Below, one piece after another: positions 1 to 6,251 of a stretch of DNA of 6,378 nt. The notes beneath the pieces were generated by a model, which worked only from the letters and a program-made list of their open reading frames with translations, was not told the DNA's origin and ran no database searches. The position numbers were made by a program, and so were the translations under genes. Source of the stretch: an uncultured Eubacteriales bacterium (GTDB lineage: Bacteria > Bacillota > Clostridia > Oscillospirales > Oscillospiraceae). Within the stretch, counting starts at the first letter, position 1, and each line of letters starts with the position of its first letter. The stretch spans positions 1 through 6,378 of the forward strand of contig UQWH01000081.1 of the NCBI GenBank assembly GCA_900544705.1, written 5' to 3'.

Positions 1-99
1 AAGGCAGAGGACGCAGGCATACCGGCGTATGGCAAGGACGATAACGCCGCGAAAGACGTGTTGGTGCGCCTTGCGGGCATATGTGCACTTGTCAAGTGA
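1..99 (+). CDS. 3' end of an unrecognised gene (partial)
   Basis: Frame 1 is open from the window edge to a TGA at 97-99 and gives 32 residues ending GICALVK. Codon choice (many third-position G/C, Ala/Asp/Lys-rich) resembles the GC-rich genes that follow. The other + frames are either closed early or Arg/Cys-rich and implausible. I do not recognise the family from this tail. The stop lies 33 nt before the next start codon and no terminator lies between, so it may share a transcript with the methyltransferase gene. It could also be chance coding in an intergenic stretch, because only 32 codons are visible. Confidence 0.5.
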   Translation, partial: KAEDAGIPAYGKDDNAAKDVLVRLAGICALVK

Positions 100-132
100 C
101 GTTAGCAATCTCATGCACCAACGGAGGATCTT

Positions 133-1455
133 ATGCTTCCAAAGAGTTTTTCTGAACGGATGTCCCGGCTGCTGGGGGACGAATATGCGGCGTTTCTGGC
201 CTCCTACGAGCGTCCGCGGAGCGTCGGCCTGCGGATGAACCCACGCAAGGCGGCGCTGCCGCCGGAATACTGCACCGAGCGGGTGCCATGGGCGGAAAAC
301 GGCTATTATTATCCGCCGGAGGAGCGCCCCGGCCTGTCGCCCCTGCATGATGCGGGCGCGTACTATTTGCAGGAGCCGAGCGCCATGGCACCGGCCGCTC
401 TGCTGGATGCACAGCCGGGAGAGCTGGTGCTGGATCTCTGTGCCGCGCCGGGCGGAAAATCGACGCAGATCGCCGCGGCGATGCAGGGCAGGGGCCTTCT
501 TGTCTGCAATGAGATCCATCCGAAGCGGGCGCGCGTGCTCGCCTCCAACATTGAGCGCATGGGCGTGAGCAATGCGCTGGTGCTCAACGAGCACCCCGCG
601 CGGCTGCGTTTTCCGCGCTGCTTCGACCGGATCTTAGTGGATGCGCCCTGCTCCGGCGAGGGAATGTTCCGCAAGGAAGAGGCCGCCGTGACCGACTGGA
701 GCGAGGAGACTGTCGCGATGTGCGCGGCGCGTCAGACGGAGATTCTCGCGACGGCAGCGCAGATGCTCCGTCCCGGCGGACGGCTGGTATATTCCACCTG
801 CACGTTTTCCCCGGAGGAAAACGAGGGCGTGATCAGCCGTTTTTTGAAAGAACATCCGGATTTTTCCGTGGCGCGCGTGGACGCGCCGTGGTTTGCGCCC
901 GGCCGACCGGACTGGATCGCGGAACCGGCGGAGGGCGTGGAGCGCACGTTCCGCCTCTGGCCGCACAAGCTGCGCGGAGAGGGACATTTTGCCGCCGTGC
1001 TTGAAAATAACGCGGCGGGGGACGCGGAGCACTTGGAGCCGCAGTCCGGTGCGGCGCTGCCTGCACCTGTCCGGGATTTCCTGCGGGAGCACGAAATCGT
1101 TCTGCCGGAGGGGATCGCGCTGCCCTTTGGGGAGACGTGGTTCTGGGCGCCGCGGGCGCTTCCGATGCTTCGCGGGCTGCACGTGCTGCGCGCGGGACTG
1201 GAGCTGGGAGAGGTGCGCAAGGGGCGTTTTCTCCCGGCGCACGCGCTGGCCCTGTGGCTGGAGGATTTTCCGCAGACGGCGGAGCTTGCAGCCGGGAGCC
1301 GGGAGCTTGCGGCCTATCTGCGCGGGGAAACGCTGCCCTGCGCCTGTACCGGCTGGACGCTGGTGCGGACGGAAGGCTGCGCCCTTGGCTGGGGCTACGG
1401 CGCGGGCGGCATTCTGAAAAACCATTATCCGAAGGGTCTGCGGCGCAAAAACTGA
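133..1455 (+). CDS. rsmF: RsmF-like 16S rRNA (cytosine-C5) methyltransferase
   Basis: This is a SAM-dependent RNA m5C methyltransferase of the NOL1/NOP2/Sun (RsmB/RsmF) family, 440 aa, cytoplasmic, expected to modify cytosines in the 16S decoding region. Visible motifs are the SAM-binding DLCAAPGGKS at residues 101-110, the motif VI VDAPCSGEGMF with Cys173, and the motif IV VYSTCTF with catalytic Cys223. The N-terminal part (about 1-90) fits the RNA-binding region of the family. Residues from about 310 to 440 fit the C-terminal RsmF/PUA-like extension, so the protein is close to full RsmF length (E. coli 479 aa) and is not a bare methyltransferase domain. The start is fixed by GGAGGA at 123-128, 4 nt before ATG. 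The family is secure. The exact target base is inferred from E. coli RsmF (C1407), and multi-site relatives are known. No convincing terminator follows the stop. Confidence 0.9.
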   Translation: MLPKSFSERMSRLLGDEYAAFLASYERPRSVGLRMNPRKAALPPEYCTERVPWAENGYYYPPEERPGLSPLHDAGAYYLQEPSAMAPAALLDAQPGELVLDLCAAPGGKSTQIAAAMQGRGLLVCNEIHPKRARVLASNIERMGVSNALVLNEHPARLRFPRCFDRILVDAPCSGEGMFRKEEAAVTDWSEETVAMCAARQTEILATAAQMLRPGGRLVYSTCTFSPEENEGVISRFLKEHPDFSVARVDAPWFAPGRPDWIAEPAEGVERTFRLWPHKLRGEGHFAAVLENNAAGDAEHLEPQSGAALPAPVRDFLREHEIVLPEGIALPFGETWFWAPRALPMLRGLHVLRAGLELGEVRKGRFLPAHALALWLEDFPQTAELAAGSRELAAYLRGETLPCACTGWTLVRTEGCALGWGYGAGGILKNHYPKGLRRKN

Positions 1456-1507
1456 CCGTTTCGACGCTCCGTTTTGTATATTTCTCTGACTTTGTTTGTA
1501 TTTGCCC

Positions 1508-1536
1508 TTTACATAATACCAAAACTATGCTATACT
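1508..1536 (+). promoter_or_regulatory. sigma-A-type promoter of murA
   Basis: TTTACA at 1508-1513 and TATACT at 1531-1536 are separated by exactly 17 nt, and each matches 5 of 6 consensus bases. A TG at 1528-1529 gives an extended -10 (TGCTATACT). Transcription should start near 1543, leaving a leader of about 115 nt before murA. The promoter sits in an AT-rich pocket just after the methyltransferase gene, so murA can be transcribed independently of it. Confidence 0.85.
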
Positions 1537-1547
1537 TTTAGCGCAAA

Positions 1548-1619
1548 ACGTTGGAAATTTCAGGCGCCTGCGCCGGTTTCAGCGTCTTCCTTTTTGTGCA
1601 GAATTTGGCTTTGCTGAAA
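1548..1619 (+). promoter_or_regulatory. murA leader: two mutually exclusive hairpins (possible attenuator)
   Basis: Structure A pairs ACGTTG (1548-1553) and AAA (1555-1557), with one bulged G, to TTT-CAGCGT (1577-1585). Inside it GGCG (1563-1566) pairs with CGCC (1571-1574). It is followed by CTTCCTTTTT (1586-1595), so it resembles an intrinsic terminator with an imperfect U-tract. Structure B pairs TTTCAGC (1577-1583) perfectly with GCTGAAA (1613-1619). Both need 1577-1583, so only one can form. That is the layout of an attenuator or riboswitch expression platform. Structure A starts only about 5 nt after the predicted transcription start, so it could simply be a 5'-protecting hairpin. Pairing was worked out by eye. 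Function is inference, and I recognise no known riboswitch class. Confidence 0.35.
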
Positions 1620-1633
1620 GGCTACATATTGCA

Positions 1634-1656
1634 TATACTCTAACCGAGAGGGTATA
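1634..1656 (+). promoter_or_regulatory. Hairpin sequestering the murA ribosome binding site
   Basis: TATACTCT (1634-1641) pairs with AGGGTATA (1649-1656) over 8 continuous base pairs, including one G-U, around a 7-nt loop (1642-1648). The murA SD GAGAGGG (1646-1652) lies in the loop and 3' arm, and the ATG begins 2 nt after the stem. Folded, the stem would hide much of the SD. The stem is AU-rich, so it would be a weak, possibly temperature- or ligand-sensitive, block. The pairing is seen in the sequence. A regulatory role is inference. Confidence 0.4.
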
Positions 1657-1658
1657 AC

Positions 1659-2951
1659 ATGAAAAAATACATGATCCACGGCGGCACGCCGCTTTCCGGT
1701 GTTGTCACGATCAGCGGCGCGAAAAACGCCGCAGTCGCAATCCTTCCCGCGACGCTTCTGGTCAGAGGCGTCTGCCGCGTTGAAAATGTTCCGGACATTT
1801 CCGATGTCCGCCTGCTGCTTGAAATTCTGGATGAGATGGGTGCGGAGATCCGCCGCCTGAGCCCGAACACGCTGGAGATCGACTGCTCCCGCGTGCGCGA
1901 TTCCGAGCCGGACGACGCGCTGGTGCGCCGCATCCGGGCGTCCTATTATCTGATCGGCGCGCAGCTCGGCCGCTTCGGTCATGCGAAGGTCGCGCTGCCC
2001 GGCGGCTGCAACTTCGGACCGCGGCCCATTGATCAGCATATCAAGGGCTTTGAGGCCATGGGTGCGGACGTCCGGCTGCAAAACGGCTGCGTCTGCGCGG
2101 ATGCGCCTGCGGGCGGGCTCATCGGCGGCCGCGTCAATCTGGACGTGGTTTCCGTCGGCGCGACGATGAACATCATGATCGGCGCGGTGCTGGCCAACGG
2201 CACGACGATCATCGAAAATGCGGCGAAGGAGCCGCATATCGTTGACCTTGCAAACTTCCTGAACGCCATGGGCGCAAAGGTTTCCGGCGCGGGCACCGAC
2301 GTGATTAAGGTGCGCGGCGTGCGCGCGCTGACCGGCGGTGCATATTCCATCATTCCCGATCAGATCGAAGCCGGCACCTATATGGCTGCCGTTGCCGCGG
2401 CGGGCGGTGACGTGATGATCCAGAACGTCATTCCCAAGCACATGGACTGCATCTCTGCCAAGCTGCGCGAGATGGGCGTAAAGATCACGGAATATGACGA
2501 TGCCCTTCGCGTGCAGCGTACCGGCATCCTGCGCTGTGCGAATGTCAAGACGCTGCCCTATCCCGGCTTCCCGACGGATATGCAGCCGCAGATCGCGGTG
2601 TGCATGGCGCTGGCCTCCGGCGTGAGTATCATTACCGAGAGCGTCTATGATACCCGCTTCGGCTACTGTGCGGAGCTCAACCGCATGGGGGCGTCCATCA
2701 AGGTCAACACCAAGGTCGCCGTGATCACGGGCATGGAAAAGCTGCATGGCTGCACCGTGCGCGCCTGCGACCTCCGTGCGGGCGCAGCGATGGTCATTGC
2801 CGGACTCGCGGCGGATCAGGTCACGGTGGTCGAGGACGTTCAGTATATTGAGCGCGGCTATGAGAACCTGATCGGCAAGCTGGAAGCGCTTGGCGCCTCC
2901 ATTCGCCGGATCGAAACGCCGGATCACCGTCCGATCCCGGCGGTCGTATAA
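1659..2951 (+). CDS. murA: UDP-N-acetylglucosamine 1-carboxyvinyltransferase (MurA)
   Basis: This enzyme transfers enolpyruvate from PEP to UDP-GlcNAc, the first committed step of peptidoglycan precursor synthesis in the cytoplasm. The 430-aa length is normal for the EPSP-synthase-fold enzyme. Key residues are present: Lys22-Asn23 in SGAKNAA; the catalytic loop LPGGCNFGPRP with Cys117 (E. coli Cys115, the fosfomycin target); Asp307 in GFPTDMQ (E. coli Asp305); and Arg399 in IERGY (E. coli Arg397). The loop Cys predicts fosfomycin sensitivity at the target level. The start at 1659 follows GAGAGGG at 1646-1652. Firmicutes often carry two MurA paralogues, and which one this is cannot be told from the window. 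It has its own promoter and structured leader, and a strong terminator follows directly. Confidence 0.97.
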   Translation: MKKYMIHGGTPLSGVVTISGAKNAAVAILPATLLVRGVCRVENVPDISDVRLLLEILDEMGAEIRRLSPNTLEIDCSRVRDSEPDDALVRRIRASYYLIGAQLGRFGHAKVALPGGCNFGPRPIDQHIKGFEAMGADVRLQNGCVCADAPAGGLIGGRVNLDVVSVGATMNIMIGAVLANGTTIIENAAKEPHIVDLANFLNAMGAKVSGAGTDVIKVRGVRALTGGAYSIIPDQIEAGTYMAAVAAAGGDVMIQNVIPKHMDCISAKLREMGVKITEYDDALRVQRTGILRCANVKTLPYPGFPTDMQPQIAVCMALASGVSIITESVYDTRFGYCAELNRMGASIKVNTKVAVITGMEKLHGCTVRACDLRAGAAMVIAGLAADQVTVVEDVQYIERGYENLIGKLEALGASIRRIETPDHRPIPAVV

Positions 2952-2957
2952 GAAAAT

Positions 2958-2994
2958 AAAAGCACATCCGAAGCGACATCGGGTGTGCTTTTTT
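2958..2994 (+). terminator. Intrinsic terminator of murA
   Basis: AAAAGCACATCCGA (2958-2971) pairs with TCGGGTGTGCTTTT (2979-2992) over 14 bp with one G-U, around a 7-nt loop (2972-2978). It ends in a run of six T (2989-2994). It begins 7 nt after the murA stop. The A-tract on the 5' side would let it work in both directions, but no minus-strand gene is seen. Confidence 0.93.
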
Positions 2995-3005
2995 CGAGGT
3001 GTGAA

Positions 3006-3641
3006 ATGGATCTGTTTATCACCATATTTCAGATGATCGGCACGGTCGCCTTTGCCGTCTCCGGCGCGTTGACCGCCATGCACAAAAAGATGGATCTGCT
3101 GGGGGTGATCGTCCTCGGCGTCACAACGGCGGTCGGCGGCGGCATCATCCGGGACATCCTGCTGGGCATCACGCCGCCGCTTGCCTTCCGCGACCCGCTG
3201 GCGGTGATGGTGGCCATTGCGGTTTCGGTGATTCTCTTCTTCCCGTGTGTGCGGCGGGGGCTGATGCACAATCAGAGGCTCTTTGATGCGGTGCTGCTTG
3301 TGATGGATTCCGTCGGCCTCGGAATTTTCACCGTCATGGGGATCTGGAATGCGCTGGATTTTTCTCCGGAGCGCAGCACGTTTCTTCTGGTGTTTGTCGG
3401 CGTGATGACCGGCGTCGGCGGCGGTGTTCTGCGCGACATTCTCGCGGGAAACACGCCCTACATCTTTGTCAAGCATGTTTATGCCTGCGCCTCTCTGCTG
3501 GGGGCGGTGACCTGCACGCTCCTGTGGCGCTATGTGCCAAATTATGCGGCAATGCTGGCCGGCGTTCTGATGGTGCTGATCCTCCGGCTGCTATCTGCCT
3601 ATTTTCACTGGAATTTGCCCCGTGCAGACGATGAAATTTAG
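3006..3641 (+). CDS. TRIC-type cation channel / UPF0126 (YicG-like) membrane protein
   Basis: This is an integral inner-membrane protein of 211 aa with about seven hydrophobic segments. It is built from two related halves, each with the family signature: GVTTAVGGGIIRDILLG (residues 38-54) and GVMTGVGGGVLRDILAG (132-148). The family is called UPF0126/YicG in bacteria. It is homologous to trimeric intracellular cation channels, and Pfam also labels the domain as a glycine transporter, so the substrate (K+ or glycine) is unsettled. The start at ATG 3006 is chosen because GAGG at 2996-2999 lies 6 nt upstream. An earlier in-frame GTG at 2985 lies inside the murA terminator stem and has no SD. The SD begins 2 nt after the terminator U-tract, so transcription must come from readthrough or from a weak promoter within or before the terminator. 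Confidence 0.9.
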   Translation: MDLFITIFQMIGTVAFAVSGALTAMHKKMDLLGVIVLGVTTAVGGGIIRDILLGITPPLAFRDPLAVMVAIAVSVILFFPCVRRGLMHNQRLFDAVLLVMDSVGLGIFTVMGIWNALDFSPERSTFLLVFVGVMTGVGGGVLRDILAGNTPYIFVKHVYACASLLGAVTCTLLWRYVPNYAAMLAGVLMVLILRLLSAYFHWNLPRADDEI

Positions 3642-3653
3642 CAAAAATAACAC

Positions 3654-3681
3654 TTGCGCCGGTCAAGAAAAGTGCTATAAT
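3654..3681 (+). promoter_or_regulatory. Extended -10 promoter of the antiporter gene
   Basis: A perfect TATAAT lies at 3676-3681, preceded by TGC (3673-3675), which makes an extended -10. The -35 is poor: TTGCGC at 3654-3659 matches 3 of 6 with 16-nt spacing. Transcription should start near 3688, about 30 nt before the antiporter ATG. The promoter begins only about 12 nt after the TRIC gene stop, and no terminator separates the two genes. Confidence 0.75.
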
Positions 3682-3718
3682 ACAACATTGTGCATTCCAA
3701 AGAAAAGAGGATTTCAGA

Positions 3719-4990
3719 ATGACAGTGTTGTGTTCCATCGCAGTTGCGATGTTTGCGGGACTGATGATGTCACGAGTTGTGAAGCTTGTAAAACTGCCGG
3801 CGGTGACCGGTTATCTGATCGCGGGACTGTTGATCGGCCCCTTCGTGCTGGGCAGGCTCGGCGCTCCGGGGCTGGGCTTCCGCACGCTGGACGAGGTCGA
3901 GCACCTCAAGCCCTTCAGCGAGGTCGCGCTGGGCTTTATCGCCTTCGCCATCGGCAATGAATTCCGCCTGAGCCAGCTTCGTGTGATCGGCAAAAAGGCG
4001 AGCGTGGTCGCAGTTTTTCAGGCGCTTTCCGCGACTGTGCTGGTCGACGTGAGCCTGCTGATCCTGCATCTGATCATGCCGGATAAGATCAGCGTTCCTG
4101 TTGCGATCACCCTTGGTGCGATCGCAACGGCAACGGCGCCTGCCGCGACGCTGATGGTCGTCAACCAGTACAAGGCCAAGGGCCCGGTGGTCGATCTGCT
4201 GCTGCCCATCGTCGCACTGGACGATGCGGTCGGCCTGATCGTGTTTGCGGTTTCATTTGGCATGGCCAAGACCTTCTCCAGTGGTGCCGCTCTGAGCGTG
4301 GTCAGCGTGCTGGTCAACCCGCTGCTTGAGGTCATCGCCTCGCTGGCGCTCGGTTCGTTTCTCGGGCTGGTCTATACTTATGTGGAACGCTTTTTCCATT
4401 CGCGCAGCAAGCGGCTGTGTGTGGCGATTACCTTCGTGATCCTGGCGGTGTCGCTGTCCATGATGGAGTTCACCATTCCCGGCACGGAGATTGAAGTGGG
4501 CTTCTCGTCCCTGCTCGTGTGCATGATGCTCGGCACGATCTTCTGCAACATCTGCCCCAGCTCGGAGGAACTCATGGCCAAGACCGACCGCTGGACGGCC
4601 CCGCTGTTCGTGCTGTTCTTCGTCATCAGCGGCGCGGAGCTGGATCTGTCCGTGTTCAACGACGTGACCTGTGTGCTGATCGGCCTTGTGTACATCCTGT
4701 TCCGCTCCTTGGGCAAGATCACCGGCGCCGGCATCAGCTCGAAGTTCATGAAGTGCGAGCCTGTCGTGCAGAAATGGCTGGGTCTGACCTTGCTGCCGCA
4801 GGCCGGCGTTGCGCTGGGAATGTCGATCACGGTGGCGGAGCTGGGCGCGGAGGGCGCGATCATCCGCAGCATCGTCCTGTTCTCCGTGTTGATCTATGAG
4901 CTGGTCGGCCCGATGCTGACCAAGATCGCGCTGACCAAGGCCGGAGAGATCCATCCGAAGGAAGAAACACCCGCACCGGCGGCGAAATAA
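3719..4990 (+). CDS. Cation:proton antiporter, CPA2/Kef-type membrane domain
   Basis: This 423-aa polytopic inner-membrane protein of the NhaA/NapA-fold Na+/H+ exchanger superfamily probably exchanges K+ or Na+ for H+. It has a hydrophobic core of about 12-13 segments. The family hallmarks are an unwound-helix region TATAPAAT (residues 137-144), the ion-binding pair Asp168-Asp169 in VALDDAVGL, and Lys334 in FRSLGKITGAG, which matches the conserved lysine near the binding site in NapA/NhaA-type exchangers. A DD pair is the pattern of electrogenic exchangers, whereas KefC has QD. The protein stops after the membrane core with a short polar Pro/Ala/Glu/Lys tail and lacks the TrkA-N/RCK domain of KefB/KefC, so it is not obviously nucleotide-gated. 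The start is supported by AGAGGA at 3706-3711, 7 nt before ATG. Ion preference is not readable. Confidence 0.92.
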   Translation: MTVLCSIAVAMFAGLMMSRVVKLVKLPAVTGYLIAGLLIGPFVLGRLGAPGLGFRTLDEVEHLKPFSEVALGFIAFAIGNEFRLSQLRVIGKKASVVAVFQALSATVLVDVSLLILHLIMPDKISVPVAITLGAIATATAPAATLMVVNQYKAKGPVVDLLLPIVALDDAVGLIVFAVSFGMAKTFSSGAALSVVSVLVNPLLEVIASLALGSFLGLVYTYVERFFHSRSKRLCVAITFVILAVSLSMMEFTIPGTEIEVGFSSLLVCMMLGTIFCNICPSSEELMAKTDRWTAPLFVLFFVISGAELDLSVFNDVTCVLIGLVYILFRSLGKITGAGISSKFMKCEPVVQKWLGLTLLPQAGVALGMSITVAELGAEGAIIRSIVLFSVLIYELVGPMLTKIALTKAGEIHPKEETPAPAAK

Positions 4991-4995
4991 GGAAT

Positions 4996-5022
4996 AAAAC
5001 ACCCGCAGCCATAGCTGGGTGT
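4996..5022 (+). terminator. Hairpin after the antiporter gene, probably a terminator lacking its U-tract
   Basis: ACACC (4999-5003) pairs with GGTGT (5018-5022), and CAGC (5006-5009) pairs with GCTG (5014-5017). There is a two-base bulge and a CATA loop. An A-run (AAAA, 4996-4999) precedes the stem. In an intact bidirectional terminator, as after murA, a matching T-run would follow, but here the sequence goes straight to ACGTAAG. On the minus strand the hairpin is followed by TTTTATT and would still look functional. I read it as the antiporter terminator cut at its 3' edge. Confidence 0.5.
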
Positions 5023-5039
5023 ACGTAAGACAGTATTGC

Positions 5040-5215
5040 GCTAAGATTGACGAAGCGGCACGAAACAGCATGGAGCTGATCGTGCCGGAGCTGGCGAAGC
5101 GAAACGGCGTGACCGAGAAACCGAAAGCCGACACCAAATGGAATGGGTACGGCAGATGAACGCTTGCAAGGCACAGGCAGAGGAAGTCGTGAAAGCGGAA
5201 TTGATTTACGATTGA
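5040..5215 (+). pseudogene. tnpV: TnpV-like transposon-encoded protein, 5'-truncated and frameshifted
   Basis: Frame 5046 reads IDEAARNSMELIVPELAKRN, then GVTEK and KADT, before running out of frame to a TGA at 5157. The reading frame then continues in +2 from 5138 as MEWVRQMNACKAQAEEVVKA, then ELIYD, and stops at TGA 5213. Joined, these match what I remember of the C-terminal half of TnpV, the small accessory protein of Tn4451-type and other clostridial mobile elements (GVTE-x-LKA...M-W-V...RAEE-V...ELIY). One base is missing around 5136-5137. The N-terminal half (roughly 60 residues) is absent, and the sequence before about 5040 has no TnpV resemblance. The piece is therefore a dead relic that marks a former mobile element. 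Identification is from memory of the family pattern, not a search. Confidence 0.75.
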
Positions 5216-5219
5216 GTGA

Positions 5220-5254
5220 GGAAGTCCGGGCAGAAAACTGTTCGGACTTTTCTC
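5220..5254 (+). terminator. Intrinsic terminator behind the tnpV relic
   Basis: AAGTCCG (5222-5228) pairs with CGGACTT (5243-5249). The stem continues inward through two G-U pairs and CAG/CTG to an AAAA loop (5234-5237), about 12 pairs in all. TTTTCTC follows on the 3' side. It starts 4 nt after the relic's stop codon, so it most likely came with tnpV. It would insulate the AT-rich genes downstream from readthrough. Confidence 0.75.
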
Positions 5255-5294
5255 ATATATTCCAAAGTTACGGTAGAATTGTTCACAAGTTTTA

Positions 5295-5303
5295 TGGTAT
5301 AAT
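5295..5303 (+). promoter_or_regulatory. Extended -10 promoter of the metallophosphoesterase gene
   Basis: A perfect TATAAT at 5298-5303 is preceded by TGG (5295-5297), giving an extended -10. No good -35 is found at 16-18 nt spacing (about 5273-5281). TTCACA-like bases at 5282-5287 are too close. The predicted start near 5310 gives a leader of about 45 nt. It lies after the tnpV terminator, so the gene forms its own transcription unit. Confidence 0.65.
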
Positions 5304-5325
5304 TTGAATACAAAAATTGAGCAAC

Positions 5326-5343
5326 AAATCGGAATTTGTGGGG
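5326..5343 (+). repeat. Leader motif copy 1 (before the metallophosphoesterase start)
   Basis: AAATCGGAATTTGTGGGG at 5326-5343 matches 16 of 18 bases with 6314-6331, and both copies sit 27-30 nt before an ATGGC start. In this copy ACAAAT (5324-5329) and ATTTGT (5334-5339) also form a perfect 6-bp hairpin with a CGGA loop. The second copy has lost that pairing. Confidence 0.4.
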
Positions 5344-5355
5344 ATAGGATTTATA

Positions 5356-6225
5356 ATGGCGAGGTATAATATCGTGAAAAATATAAGAAAGCGAAAAATA
5401 ATTATACTTGTGGTGCTTCTGATTTTAATTATGGTCAGTTGGTTAATTTGGGGAAATCTGTCGGTAGAAACAAATAAATTAACAGTAACATCTAAAGACT
5501 TGCCTGAAGCGTTTGACAATTTTTCTATTGCCCATATTTCGGATTTGCATAATGCAGAATACGGGAAGAATAATGAAAAGTTAATTGATATATTAAAGGC
5601 AGAAAGCCCAAATATAATCGCTATTACTGGGGATTTGATAGATTCCAACCATACAAATCTTGAAGTTGCATTATCTTTTGCTCAGCAAGCCGTAAAAATC
5701 GCTCCTTGCTATTTTGTTACAGGCAATCACGAAGCATGGGTCGGCCCACAATATGAAGAATTAAAGACATCATTAGAAAATGCAGGAGTTACCGTTCTTC
5801 AAGATGAAGCCATTGAATTGAACTATGGTGATGAGTGTATTCAGCTAATAGGCTTAAATGACCCTGATTTTTCAGAACGAGACAGTTTTTTATCAGAAAG
5901 TATTTTGGAAACAAAACTTTCGCAGGTAAATATTAGCAATGGATTTACTATACTTTTGTCGCATAGACCCGAGCATTTTAATGTCTATCAAAATAAAAAT
6001 ATTGACTTAGTATTGTCGGGACACGCCCACGGCGGACAATTTCGATTGCCATTTTTGGGAGGAGTTATTGCTCCTAATCAAGGACTTTTCCCGAAATATG
6101 ACGCAGGCATCTATACAGAGAATGGAACAACTATGATTGTGAGCAGAGGTATAGGAAACAGTATTATTCCAGTGCGAATTAACAATCGACCGGAAATAAT
6201 TATCATAGAATTGAACTGTGGATGA
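5356..6225 (+). CDS. Membrane-anchored calcineurin-like metallophosphoesterase (YkuE/YaeI type)
   Basis: This is a predicted binuclear-metal phosphoesterase of 289 aa. Residues 1-14 are basic, and 15-32 form a single hydrophobic anchor, so the catalytic domain should face outside the cytoplasm (N-in). The metal-binding blocks are in order: ISDLHN (Asp63, His65), TGDLID (Asp93), TGNHE (Asn124, His125), LLSHRPE (His203) and SGHAHGGQ (His223, His225). The SGHAHGGQ ending and the size fit the YaeI/YkuE group, some members of which act on lipid-linked phosphates (YaeI on UDP-diacylglucosamine). The true substrate is unknown. ATG 5356 is chosen over an in-frame TTG at 5317 because AGGA (5346-5349) precedes it and the TTG lies only about 7 nt after the predicted transcript start. 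It is AT-rich with ATA, AGA and TTA codons, unlike everything before 5000, which suggests acquisition by transfer. Confidence 0.9.
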   Translation: MARYNIVKNIRKRKIIILVVLLILIMVSWLIWGNLSVETNKLTVTSKDLPEAFDNFSIAHISDLHNAEYGKNNEKLIDILKAESPNIIAITGDLIDSNHTNLEVALSFAQQAVKIAPCYFVTGNHEAWVGPQYEELKTSLENAGVTVLQDEAIELNYGDECIQLIGLNDPDFSERDSFLSESILETKLSQVNISNGFTILLSHRPEHFNVYQNKNIDLVLSGHAHGGQFRLPFLGGVIAPNQGLFPKYDAGIYTENGTTMIVSRGIGNSIIPVRINNRPEIIIIELNCG

Positions 6226-6251
6226 ATAAGCGTATATCCTGATTTTAAATA

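Noticed and set aside
86..98. Perfect 13-bp hyphenated palindrome CACTTGTCAAGTG near the stop of the first gene; a looser CACTTG...CAAG also lies in the antiporter promoter (3651-3667).
   Set aside because: Short, overlapping a coding end, and the two copies have different spacing. There is not enough to call an operator.
634..1425. A 263-residue minus-strand open frame inside the methyltransferase gene.
   Set aside because: Arg/Pro-rich shadow of a gene with clear catalytic motifs on the other strand.
1561..1570. Perfect 10-bp palindrome CAGGCGCCTG in the murA leader as a protein operator.
   Set aside because: It is better explained as part of the leader hairpin, and no second copy was seen at another promoter in the window.
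2985..3005. Upstream GTG start for the TRIC gene.
   Set aside because: It is inside the 3' arm of the murA terminator and has no SD. ATG 3006 has GAGG at proper spacing.
1560..3476. A 638-residue open frame on the minus strand.
   Set aside because: It lies antisense to murA and the TRIC gene, is extremely rich in Arg, His, Asp and Ala with no domain pattern, and is a by-product of GC-rich codon use.
4253..5137. A 294-residue minus-strand open frame across the antiporter end and the tnpV relic.
   Set aside because: Its composition is low in hydrophobic order and rich in His/Gln/Arg, and it spans a junction between unrelated sequences. The + strand genes explain the DNA fully.
5317..5355. Upstream TTG start adding 13 residues to the metallophosphoesterase.
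   Set aside because: It lies only a few bases after the predicted transcript start with no SD, and the added residues precede a normal basic N-terminus and membrane anchor that start well at ATG 5356.
10..6110. Identical 11-mer GACGCAGGCAT at 10-20 and 6100-6110.
   Set aside because: A few 11-base matches are expected by chance within 6.4 kb, and one copy is inside a coding region, so it is not evidence of attachment sites.
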